From Trichobilharzia regenti (taxonomy: Eukaryota; Platyhelminthes; Trematoda; Strigeidida; Schistosomatidae): a DNA stretch of 64,000 bases. Each line of letters begins with the position of its first letter. The first letter of the stretch is position 1. Positions 55,053 through 64,000 of this stretch are shown here, in pieces. The notes under the pieces were generated by a model. That model ran no database searches. It had not been told where the DNA came from and was given only the letters and a program-made list of their open reading frames with translations. The DNA lies in the NCBI GenBank assembly GCA_944472135.2, contig OX235263.1, positions 29,627,379 through 29,691,378 on the forward strand, given 5' to 3'. Made by a program: the position numbers and the translations under genes.

Positions 55053-57542
55053 ATGGTTACCGGGAGACTCATGAAGAAATTTAAATCATTTCACTTTATC
55101 CCAAATACTGCGCTGAAGATGTCGTCCAGAAAGACGATGAAAGCTCCGCAATTAAACCAAGGAGCTCAGAGAACACTATCAATTCCAAATCATCCACCTG
55201 AGTTACAAATCTTTTCTATTATTTCAAAATCTTACGAGCGTGAAACGCTTCTTTTCTGTCGAAAATGGGAAGACTTTGCTAAACGGCAAGTTTCTACAGA
55301 AGAGCAATTATTTTTTCTTCATGAATGTCTCCGCCAGCAGACCCTACCAGCTTCTGTCAGATATAAACCACCAATCAACTGCCCTCTAGGCTGGAAGTTA
55401 GCCAAACAACATGGAAAACAAATGGTGAGATTAATGATCACGGATGCACACAATAGGATTAAAAAATATCAGCATATGATTAGATTTCAGAAAGAGAAGC
55501 TTGAACATACTCTTACCCCAGAACATCTGTCAACATTAAATACTGCCATTAAATTGATAAGCGAACGGCACAAGGAGCGAAGACGAGCCTTCCTCAGAGA
55601 CAAACTAGCTAAGATATCCAAACAACCATCTGAAGAAACTCTAAACGATTGCGTAGTAAATCTATCGAAACAGCCATTATCGAAAGCCGAAGAACAACTT
55701 CTTCAGAAAGGACTCAACTACAATACTGGTGACGCTTCAGTAACAGATTTTTGTGCTTCATTAGAATCATCATTCAAATTATCAAAATTAAATGAGGAAG
55801 TACAACAAGAAATACGTCAACGTATCATACCTTTACTCAAACAGAAAAGACATAATTCCCAACTTAGCACTGAAGAACAAAATGCATTGAAGAAACTAAA
55901 GAATAGAAAAGATATAGTTATTCTACCGGCTGATAAAGGAAGAACAACAGTAATCCTGGACACAGAAGACTACATAAAGAAAGCAGAGGATTTACTCAAA
56001 GATAATAATGTATATCAACAGTTGACAAAAAACCCTATACAAACATTCGATAACAAAATCAGAACAACGTTAAATAAACTAACGAAATCAGGACAAATTA
56101 CAGAACAAGATCAATGGCGAATGAGATCTAACGGACCCATTTTACCTCGATTTTATGGTAGACCAAAACTACACAAACCGAACATCCCCTTACGACCAAT
56201 CGTTTCGCTTCCAGGAACACCAACATATAATCTATCTAGAGAACTTTTCAGGAAGTTAAATTACCTAACAGAATCATGCGACCATTCTATCAATTCGTCA
56301 ATTCAATTTCTAGAGAAAATCAAAAACATTCAGGTAGAAGACAATGAAATAATGGTGTCCTTTGATGTCACAGCATTATATACTTCGATTAGTCCAAAAC
56401 TAGCAACAGAAACTATGCAACGATTACTCTATAGTGATGAAAACATAAAAACGCAATGTTCAACTTGGATAGAACTCATAAAATTATGCCTTACAACATA
56501 CTTTCAATTTAATACTCAAATATATGAGCAAATAAAGGGAGCACCAATGGGATCGCCCATATCAGGATTAATAGCTGAAGCCGTTATGCAAAGATTAGAA
56601 TTAATAGCTCTACCTATAATTAAACCGAAAATCTGGGTACGTTACGTTGATGATACATTTGTAATAATTAAGAGAAATGATTTAGAATATACCCATAAAT
56701 TAATAAACAACATATTTGAAGACATCAAATTCACAAGAGAAGAAGAGTTAGATAACAAAATCCCATTTTTAGATGTCTTAATCAGGAGAACCAACACAGG
56801 AAATTTAGAAACACAAGTATACAGAAAGTCAACGCACACAGATCAAATACTCAACTATACTAGCAACAATCCAATTACTCACAAAAGAAACTGTGTGCAG
56901 ACATTGTTTAGAAGAATTCAAACACATTGTAGCACACCAGAGTTGAAAAGAATGGAAGAAAGATACTTACAAACGGTGTTCAAGAAGAATGGTTATCCAA
57001 AAAATTTCATCAAAAAGTGTTTAAAATCGAATGAAAGCACCAACAAAGAACCATCACCAAAGACCAAAAAGCAATTCATCCTACCATATATCAGAAACAT
57101 CTCTGAAATAACGGCTAGAATAATGAAACCGTTTGATATAGATGTAGCACACAAACCAGCTGAATCGCTTAATTCTATCTTATGCAAACCAAAAGATCCG
57201 ATAGAAAAGGGAGATAAAATTAACACCATTTACAAAATAAATTGTGTGAACTGTAACAAACATTACATCGGCCAAAGTGGGCGTCCCCTTCGAATAAGAA
57301 TCCAGGAACACAAATCAGCCGTGAAAAGACATGATATAAATTCTTTAGTATCAATACATTCAGACGATCATGGACATCAATTTGATTGGGATAATGTCAA
57401 AATCTTAAACAGAGGAAACACCAAATGTGCCAGAGAATTCCTAGAAGCCTGGTACTCAAATGAAAACGCAATTAATAAACACGTTAATATAGATGAAATA
57501 TACCAACTAATAAGAAGTAAATCAGGTGATCAGAAAGTTTAA
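55053..57542 (+). CDS. Penelope-like element protein: reverse transcriptase plus GIY-YIG endonuclease, intact
   Basis: 829 codons without a stop, the only apparently complete transposon polymerase in the window. PLE enzymes nick DNA with the GIY-YIG domain and prime cDNA from it. N-terminal region (to about 280) is helical and basic; then KDIVILPADKGRTTVILD (about 290, conserved PLE entry to RT), RFYGRPKLHKPNIPLRPIVS, VSFDVTALYTSI (catalytic Asp), KGAPMGSPISGLIAEAVMQR and RYVDDTF (Y531-V532-D533-D534). GIY-YIG: I726-Y727 and H737-Y738-I739-G740 in KINCVNCNKHYIGQSGRPLR, with the paired cysteines of the linker. The first ATG is used; a second in-frame ATG (MSSRKTMK, inside the hammerhead) is possible. 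Usual PLE length. Schistosome PLEs such as Cercyon are likely relatives. Confidence 0.92.
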   Translation: MVTGRLMKKFKSFHFIPNTALKMSSRKTMKAPQLNQGAQRTLSIPNHPPELQIFSIISKSYERETLLFCRKWEDFAKRQVSTEEQLFFLHECLRQQTLPASVRYKPPINCPLGWKLAKQHGKQMVRLMITDAHNRIKKYQHMIRFQKEKLEHTLTPEHLSTLNTAIKLISERHKERRRAFLRDKLAKISKQPSEETLNDCVVNLSKQPLSKAEEQLLQKGLNYNTGDASVTDFCASLESSFKLSKLNEEVQQEIRQRIIPLLKQKRHNSQLSTEEQNALKKLKNRKDIVILPADKGRTTVILDTEDYIKKAEDLLKDNNVYQQLTKNPIQTFDNKIRTTLNKLTKSGQITEQDQWRMRSNGPILPRFYGRPKLHKPNIPLRPIVSLPGTPTYNLSRELFRKLNYLTESCDHSINSSIQFLEKIKNIQVEDNEIMVSFDVTALYTSISPKLATETMQRLLYSDENIKTQCSTWIELIKLCLTTYFQFNTQIYEQIKGAPMGSPISGLIAEAVMQRLELIALPIIKPKIWVRYVDDTFVIIKRNDLEYTHKLINNIFEDIKFTREEELDNKIPFLDVLIRRTNTGNLETQVYRKSTHTDQILNYTSNNPITHKRNCVQTLFRRIQTHCSTPELKRMEERYLQTVFKKNGYPKNFIKKCLKSNESTNKEPSPKTKKQFILPYIRNISEITARIMKPFDIDVAHKPAESLNSILCKPKDPIEKGDKINTIYKINCVNCNKHYIGQSGRPLRIRIQEHKSAVKRHDINSLVSIHSDDHGHQFDWDNVKILNRGNTKCAREFLEAWYSNENAINKHVNIDEIYQLIRSKSGDQKV
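55109..55150 (+). ncRNA. Hammerhead ribozyme motif of PLE family 1, unit 1
   Basis: Stem I TGCG (55109-55112) with CGCA (55147-55150); core CTGAAGA (55113-55119); stem II GTCGTC/GACGAT (55121-55126, 55133-55138, one G-U pair) with loop CAGAAA and an extra T at 55120; GAAA (55139-55142); minimal stem III AGCT; predicted cleavage after C55146. Overlaps the 5' coding region. Hammerheads in PLEs are an established phenomenon. Confidence 0.7.
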
Positions 57543-57756
57543 AATCCCAATCAATAGAAAACGGTCAATAAATATCTAAAGATGGTTACCGGGAGACTCA
57601 TGAAGAAATTTAAATCATTTCACTTTATCCTAAATACTGCGCTGAAGATGTCGTCCAGAAAGACGATGAAAGCTCCGCAATTAAACCAAGGAGCTCAGAG
57701 AACACTATCAATTCCAAATCATCCACCTGAGTTACAAATCTTTTCTATTATTTCAA
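56779..57756 (+). repeat. PLE pseudo-LTR, right copy
   Basis: Right member of the 978-bp terminal repeat pair, offset 2,529 bp. It ends at TTTCTATTATTTCAA, where similarity to the unit stops and unrelated flank begins. Confidence 0.85.
57638..57679 (+). ncRNA. Hammerhead ribozyme motif of PLE family 1, unit 2
   Basis: Same as 55109-55150 with all pairings kept, exactly 2,529 bp downstream. Together the two sites bracket one complete unit. Confidence 0.7.
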
Positions 57757-57939
57757 GATATGTATATAATTGTATAACGCCTGTAATCGATTGTCCGAAA
57801 TTCAGGATGGACTTATGATGTTTCATATTTCACTGGCATCATGTTTCCATTTGATTAAATCTAAAATACTAATAATGATGATAATAGCTTCATTCTGGAC
57901 AGTGTTCTATCCTGAGGTGGATTCCCAGCGTATTTCAAC
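57757..57939. other. Short spacer, nothing recognised
   Basis: Flank of the PLE array. Confidence 0.4.
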
Positions 57940-58141
57940 GGTTCAACGGTAGAGAGCTGGCCGGCTATGCGCGTGGTCCGGTGTTCGATACCCGGCCGCC
58001 GCACACCTTCACCTCCCTTAGCCAGTCACAATCCCGACAAAGAGGTAAGGTTGGGCGTCAGGCTAGCAACACCATAAAAACACCACTACTGCTGAAACTT
58101 CAAAGCGAAAGCCATATTTTCCATCGGGGACGCAAAGGAAG
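57940..58141 (+). mobile_element. SINE family B
   Basis: Head region CGGTAGAGAGCTGGCCGGC, B box GGTGTTCGATACCC, body GAGGTAAGGTTGGGCGTCAG and a tail with GCCATATTTTCCATCGGGGA. Overall diverged from the copies at 29084 and 48153. Confidence 0.65.
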
Positions 58142-58540
58142 CCTATTGCATCATATTTTCTATTCACCCAGGGTCTTCAAATAAATGGATAATTGATGGT
58201 AGATCATGGGACACAGCCCTATCTGATCTGATCCACTATCATATCTCTTCATTTCCTTCTTCGAGAAATACTCGACGACATTTTGTTGAATACCGGTTAT
58301 AAAAAATTCAGGAGTACATTTTTTGAACTAAGAACACCACTCAGGAATGGTCATCTCATGTTCTGGGATGAAGTCGCCATCGAAAACAATGTTTATTCAC
58401 ATGTTCGGTAGATAGTTACTAATCAGAATTTTGTAAATGTTCTTAATACTCGCCAGAGTAAACAATACTATTAGAGGTTATATTTTACCATATTTAAACA
58501 AACTGAATAGGAGAATTTATATTTGGTATATTGATGGAGG
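58142..58540. other. Non-coding, nothing recognised
   Basis: No supported ORF or repeat family. Confidence 0.45.
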
Positions 58541-60352
58541 TTTTTTTGGTAGCCAAAGTTTTAGGCAGACCGCCGTGATGTAAAATACAACCGTAAATGA
58601 TTTTTGCTTTTCTACGAGGACTTCTAAATCGTCCGCCACCTACAACACGCCCAAAAATACCAAAAACGGAAGCAGAACTACCAGTGAACATTGATCCCTC
58701 GACAAAATCAGAAGTTCTGAATGCAATCAAGATGCTAAAAGCTGGGAAAGCACCAGGACCAGATGGAATCCCAGAAGACGCTTTGAAAATAGACCCAGAG
58801 ACAACAGCGGACTTGATGACGCCAATGCTGAAGAAGGTGTGGAAAGAGGGCAAAGTACCCGAGGATTGGAAGAAAGGATACTTACTCAAACTACCAAAGA
58901 AAGGAGACTTCAGTCAAAGTAAAAACTGGCGAGGAATTATGCTGCTGTCCATTCCAAGCAAAATACTAAGCCGCATCATCCTGGAGAGAATCAAACAAGC
59001 TAACCTGGATGAAAAACTTCGATCGGAGCAGGCTGGATTCAGGAGAAACAAGTCATGTATTGATCAAACCGCCACTCTACGGATCATCATTGAGCAAAGC
59101 TTAGAATGGCAGTCACCTCTCCACCTCACTCAACTTCATCGACTTTGACAAGGCCTTCAGCAGACAGCGTCGATCGAGAGGTGATTTGGTAACTACTTCG
59201 CTACTACGGGGTCACATCGACAATTATACATCTCATCCAACAGTTATACGACAATGCTGCATGCCAAGTAATCCACAACGGGAAACTTACGGAAGCCTTC
59301 GAAGTGAGGACGGGAGTGAGACAAAGCTGTTTACTATCGCCAATGATTTTCCTGATTGCAGTAGACTGGATAATGCGACAGACGACGGCAACCAACGAGG
59401 GAACAGGCATGAAATGCACTCACACGAAAAGAGACTTGGAGGATCTGGACTTCGTAGATGATATATTTCTGATTTCCCACAAACTGGAAGGTATGCAAGT
59501 GAAAAGCAACAAGCTGGCAGAAGAAGCATCCAGAGAAGATAGGACACCATTCAGGTGAACATAGATAAAACAGAGGTGATCAAGATTCCTGGCCAACACC
59601 AACAGCAGCAACAACAACAACAACAGACGACAATCAGCATAAATGCGAGGAACCTGAAACAAACAACCTCCATTACCTACCTGGGAAGCATCGTTTCAAC
59701 TACAGGCCAGTGGAACTGACGAGGATATCAAAGCCAGAATCGGAAAAGCAAGACAAGCTTTCATTTCGTTCAAGTCTGTGTGGAGTTCAACAGCACTCAC
59801 CATCAAAAATAACATCCATCCTGATTTTCAACTCCAATGTGAAGTCAGTCAGTGCTGCTATAGGATCAGAGACTTGACTAGCGCGTCATAAAGAGCATCT
59901 CAAACAAACTTCAGACATTCGTTAACAGTTGTCTTCGCTCAATACTTCGCTCAAGATCAGATGGCCGGCCAGAAAAGATCAGGAACAGGGAGGGATCTCT
60001 GGCAATGAGCGAACCAACACAGCAGGAACCGATTGTGAAACAAATAGGCAGGAAGAAATGGAGATGGATTGGCTGGACATACGCTGAGGAAACCATCAAG
60101 TGAGTGACATCACTAGACAAGCCATCGCTCGAGTAGAACCCGTCGGAAAGGGAAAGGGGGCGGCGATTTGGTCGTCAGTGGAAGGGTGGGTTGACTTGGA
60201 GGAGGTCATGCGAGGAGGAGATGAAAGCATGTGGACAGACTTGGAGCGGATTGAAAAGTTGGCAGGAAACCGAAGGCAATGGAGACGCGCGGCTGAAGCC
60301 CTTTGTTTCTCTAGGAATTAAAGGATATGATAATAATAATAATAATAATAAT
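58541..60352 (+). pseudogene. RTE-type LINE, RT to 3' end
   Basis: Longest RTE copy. Open part 58597-59148: RPKIPKTEAELPVNID, IKMLKAGKAPGPDGIPEDAL, KVPEDWKKGYLLKLPKKGDF, NWRGIMLLSIPSKILSRIIL, EQAGFRRNKSCIDQTATLRI. A frameshift near 59150 and others follow. Later pieces are NFIDFDKAF, EVRTGVRQSCLLSPMIFLIA, DLEDLDFVDDIFLISH (catalytic DD as FVDD, about 59455), the YLGSIVSTT-type strand and the C-terminus. The 3' end has GAAGCCCTTTGTTTCTCTAG then an AAT-repeat tail (60330-60352). Endonuclease missing. The schistosome SR2 family is the nearest type I know. Confidence 0.85.
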
Positions 60353-61289
60353 GAGCGTATGCCTGACCAGATAACACTGTTTACAGTTGGTGATGTGACA
60401 TGATAGGGATCAAAACCGCTTTACTGACAACGATACTCAAAATGACTCATAGTTTAAGTCTGCTCACCTTTTCACTTTTAACAAAGGTCACAGATATATT
60501 TATTCTTTTATACGTGAACGGGTTAATCTCGTGTTTCTTTCCCGTTTCTAATAAATATTTTCGTGTTTTAATGGTTTCACTTATCAATTTCAAGGCTTAA
60601 TTCAGTATCACATGCTTATACCGTAATGTTAGTAATCACCTGGTTGATGCGTGTCTAACGGAATGATTAAGCGGTTTGTGAAGAAAAATACAAGTACACT
60701 AGTATACTTGAATTTTCCACCTGTGGTTTTTTCCCACTTGCTTTGAATAAATACGATAATTCAATTAATTAGTAAGAGTGATGCTTATAAACAAACAAAC
60801 TACGTGTAGGATATTACTATTCGTTGATGTTGTTTTTGTTATTTTTTTGTCTGTCTTGTTAATTCCTAAAGTGCCGCCAATTTGATTTAAGAAAAATCTT
60901 TCGATTTCTTTAGCCTACCATATATGTGCATATATCTGAAACATAAATCATAATCCCTGACTGTCACTGGAATATTTCTTAATTATAAAGTACAAGCGTA
61001 TCATTTCTGGGTGGAATGCAAAACAACAAACTGAGGTAGGAAAAGTCAAAAAGAATTGAGAAAAACAAAACTTCAAAAGTCGAAGGAAATATCAACTGCC
61101 AGAAAAAAGGATTATTATTATTATATAAATGTACTTGTCAAATACTTGTCTGCTAAATAAGTTGCTAATTCTAATCCTGTTGCTCAGATAACAGAAATAT
61201 AAGTCATTAGTTCAAATATCTACATTATCAACATTTCCCTTGCATCTCTTAATAATCTTTAAGCATATATAGCCATATAATAAACTGAA
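60353..61289. other. Non-coding, nothing recognised
   Basis: About 0.9 kb of AT-rich DNA without supported features. Confidence 0.45.
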
Positions 61290-62686
61290 CCAGTAGTCAC
61301 TCTGGGAGGGAAAGGTGCCTACTGACTGGAGGAAAGGTTACCTCGTGAAACCACCAAAGAAGGGCGACTTACGCCTCACTCTGCAAGAACTGGCGAGGAA
61401 TCATGCTCCTGTCGACGCCAAGTAAAATCCTGAGTCGCATCATCCTGGAGAGAATAAAGGAAGCACTGGATACAGAACTCCGACCAGAAAAAGCTGGATT
61501 CAAGAAAGGCAAATCATGTTCTGACCAAATTGCAACTCTACGCATCATCACAGAACAAAGTATGGAATGGCAATCAAACCTCTGCCTTAACTTTATAGAC
61601 TTCGAAAAGGCCTTCGATAGCGTTGACCGTGAAGTAATTTGGAAATTACTCGAGTACTATGGCGTACCCCAAATATTCATCAACCTTATTCAACAGCTGT
61701 ACAACAACGGAACATGTCAAATGATGCACAACGGAAAACTCAGCGAGGCGTTTGGAGTAAACACAGAAGTCAGACAAGGGTGCTTACTATCACCAATGAT
61801 ATTCCTAATTGTGGTAGACTGGATTATGCGTCAGTCAGTGGAAAACGAGAATACAGGAATATCCTGGACCGACGTGAAGAGCCTAGAAGACCTGGATTTC
61901 GCGCGTGGATGATTTATGTTTGATTTCACATATAATCGAAGACTTACAAGCGAAAACTGACAAACTGGTTGAAGAAGCAGCAAATACAGGACTCCAGGTA
62001 AACATAGACAAGATGAAGGTTATGAAAATAGCCAACCAACAACAACAACAGCAATATCCAGCGCCAACCACCATCAACGGGAGGGATTTGAAAGAGGTCA
62101 CTTCCTCAATTCACTTATCTAGGGAGCATTGTCTCAACTACAGGAAGTCGGAACGGACGAGTGTGTCAAATCGAGCGAAAATCGGGAAGGCGAGAAACAC
62201 ATCATCATCATCAACCTGAAACCGATCTAGAAATCTTCGTCACTCAGCCAGCATCAACAACAAAATTCAGTCGGATTTTCAATACAAACGTCAAGTCAGT
62301 CAGTTCTTCTATACGGATCAGAAACTTGGCGAGCGGGTCACAAAGAATATTTCCAACAGGCTGTTGCAGACCTTTATCAACAACTGTCTTCGCTGGCTCT
62401 ATACTGAAGATCAGATGGCCGGGCCAAAAAGAATCACCATCAAGGAACTATGGGAACAAACAAAACAAATCGCCTAACAAATATGCAGAAGAAAGTGGAG
62501 ATGAATTGGACACTCGCTGAGGAGACCGCCGGGTGATATCGCGCGCGCGTCAGGCCATTGCTCGAGTGGAACCAGGCCGAAAGGGAAGCGGCGAGTGGGA
62601 CGTCAGTGCAAGGGTTGGTGATATGGAGGAGATCGTGTGAATAGGAGGAGGAGTTGAAAGAGTATAGACTAACATGGAGTACTAGG
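61290..62686 (+). pseudogene. RTE-type LINE, RT to near 3' end
   Basis: Starts GREGKVPTDWRKGYLVK-like, with the open part 61403-61912: LLSTPSKILSRIILERIK, KAGFKKGKSCSDQIATLRI, NFIDFEKAFDSVDREVIWKL, NTEVRQGCLLSPMIFLIVVD, SLEDLDFARG, where an extra two bases in GCGCGTGG break the catalytic LDFADDL motif (about 61905). Then LISHIIEDLQAKTDKLVEEA, later LLPTGC-type pieces and ILKIRWPG. The final 3' end is cut off near 62686 by another LINE. Confidence 0.85.
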
Positions 62687-64000
62687 GCAGAAAAGACATT
62701 GCTTGACTGGATCCCGGTAGATAGCCGAATGTGTGCTGTCCGTCTGAACGGATCAGTAAGAAGGAGGAAGGACTGCACTACTCGCCGATGCCTTTTCGTA
62801 ATCTCCGCCTACGCCCCCACTGACTGCAGTTCAGATGAAACGAAGGATGAGTTCTACCAAAAGCTGTCTAGTTTGGTGGAAAGGCTAAACGCTCAGACAT
62901 AGTCGTTCTAGCTGGTGACTTTAACGCTCAAGTAGGGAAATTGTGTCAATCTGAGAAGGATGTCGGTGGCACCTATGGAGTTCCGTGCCAGCGAACCGAC
63001 AACGGTGACCGTCTCCTACAGTTCTGCTCTGATAATCATTTGTTTCTTGTAAGCACTAACTTCAAACACAAGGAGAGACACTGTTTGACTTGGAGACCCC
63101 CTTCATCAAACCAACGCTGGACACAAATAGACCACATAGCAATAAGCTATCGTTGGCGTGGGTCGGTAGGAGATTGTCGCTCCTTCTGGAACACGTGCGT
63201 AGATACCGACCATGCACTGGTCCGCGCTCGGTGTGCTTACGACTGAACGGACGTAGGAAACAGCTGGCGGTAAAACCATCACGTCCCCAGCTCGATCAGG
63301 AAACTAAATCCGTATTTCAGGAAGAACTAGCTAAACACATATCTGTGTTCGACAGCTGTGCTCACCCTGAAGAAGCTTGGAAAAATATCCAGGCAGCCAT
63401 AGATACAGCTGTAAAAGCTGTGAATAAGGTAAACCCAAAGGTGAGTAAAAACCACTGGATCTCCACCGCCTCATCCGAACTGATAGATGCTAGAAGACTT
63501 ATTCCGGCGAGCTCCGAATTCAATGAGGAGCGAAAGCTGCACAAGAGGAAACTTACGAAAAGTCTCCGCAAGGACCGTGAACAGTGGTGGGCGACAAAAG
63601 CCAAAGAGATGGAGAAAGCTTGAGGATAGGCAACACCAGGCAACTCTTTGGACTCATCAGGGAAACGGGTGGGAGAAGACAAATCATTAGTGAGACAATC
63701 TCGGAAAAAAATGGCACTATAATTAGCTCCCAGGATAGACGACTGGATCGTTGGAAAGAGCATTATGAGGAGCAGTTTAATTTGCCCACAGCCACGCTCA
63801 ACCTTCCGAGCATCCAACACCTCCCTGAATGGGATATAGACACAGGTCCTCCGTCACTAACTGAGGTTACTAAAGCTGTCACCAATCTGAAACTAGGCAA
63901 AGCAGCGGGACCTGATGGAATGACTCCAGAGGTATTTAAGTACGGTGGAGACAGCTTACTGTCCGGATTAACTGAGGTACTAGGCAGCGTCTGGGAATCA
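62687..64000 (+). pseudogene. APE-type LINE: endonuclease and start of RT, running off the window
   Basis: Endonuclease motifs on the plus strand: CLFVISAYAPTDCSSDETKD, a frame change, DIVVLAGDFNAQVG (catalytic Asp, about 62910), GDRLLQFCSDNHLFLVSTNF, HCLTWRPPSSNQRWTQIDHI, DTDHALVRARCAYD. A frameshift near 63245 leads to the linker with QLDQETKSVFQEELAKH and a further one near 63620. It ends in the first RT motifs, AVTNLKLGKAAGPDGMTPEV, at the window edge. The family resembles sequences often mislabelled craniofacial development protein 2-like. Probably the 5' part of the family seen at 50540-52136. Confidence 0.8.

Larger units (their letters stand above)
54250..55227 (+). repeat. PLE pseudo-LTR, left copy
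   Basis: 978 bp covering the end of the RT-linker region, GIY-YIG domain, 3' UTR, hammerhead and the first 58 codons of the next unit. Repeated at 56779-57756 with few differences (for example CATAAATT against CATCAATT near 54846). Confidence 0.85.
54225..57756 (+). mobile_element. Penelope-like element family 1, tandem array with one intact unit
   Basis: Unit length 2,529 bp. A 5'-truncated unit (from 54250) is followed by a full unit and then the first part of a third (to 57756), giving direct terminal repeats 54250-55227 and 56779-57756 of 978 bp. Partial tandems with such pseudo-LTRs are typical of PLEs. No clear target duplication was found. A possible inverted snippet lies at 54225-54249. 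Confidence 0.85.

Noticed and set aside
55141..55167. Alternative hammerhead stem III AGCTCC/GGAGCT in PLE1
   Set aside because: Perfect 6-bp pairing exists, but stem I then has no partner, and the pairing is lost in the copy at 47258. The minimal AGCT stem III keeps stem I in all copies.

Overview
This window is animal genomic DNA, almost certainly from a blood fluke of the genus Schistosoma. The support is AT-rich non-coding DNA, one multi-exon-type host gene (the last coding exon of a K2P potassium channel, 27287-28170), tRNA-derived SINEs carrying hammerhead ribozyme motifs as in the Sm-alpha family, RTE and CR1-type LINEs, Ty3/gypsy elements and Penelope-like elements (PLEs) with GIY-YIG ends. 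The species is not resolved. There are no bacterial operons, rRNA genes or CRISPR arrays.

Layout. 626-4090: two identical tandem copies of a short gag-only LTR retrotransposon (minus strand) with three 189-bp LTRs. 4088-10700: fragments of CR1, SINE, PLE and RTE. 11131-25530: more SINE, CR1 and PLE remnants separated by long stretches in which I see nothing, including about 3.5 kb at 20551-24060. 26573-29083: intron end, K2P exon and its downstream region. 29863-34986: an RTE copy with a 13-bp target duplication, itself interrupted by a SINE and by a decayed Ty3/gypsy element. 35720-37420: integrase region and LTR of a second gypsy family. 39561-47351: RTE relic, a CR1 copy with an inverted 5' part, and a truncated PLE, the last two duplicated with a 3,003-bp offset around a run of Ns (44181-44343). 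48021-53551: PLE, SINE and LINE fragments. 54225-57756: a PLE array with one intact 829-codon ORF and direct terminal repeats. 58541-64000: two RTE copies and the 5' part of another LINE running off the window.

How the parts relate. PLE family 1 (PLE1: intact copy, the duplicated truncated copy, and an old copy at 8609) and family 2 (PLE2: five pieces) both carry hammerhead-like motifs near the junction between tandem units. In PLE1 two motifs are exactly one unit (2,529 bp) apart, so self-cleavage could release unit-length RNA. SINE family B shares its 3' tail with the RTE LINE, and SINE family D shares its tail with the CR1 LINE, which suggests they borrow those enzymes. SINE family A carries a hammerhead with an intact core in one copy (5019-5064). 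In the gag-only element, the C-terminal third of the protein looks like the tail end of a gypsy integrase joined in frame to Gag, so it is best read as an internally deleted, non-autonomous element that depends on a full-length relative.

The strongest candidates for something undescribed are the tandem Gag/integrase-tail LTR element, the conserved TATA-plus-hammerhead module of PLE2, and the recurrent inverted snippet at the 5' ends of PLE1 insertions.
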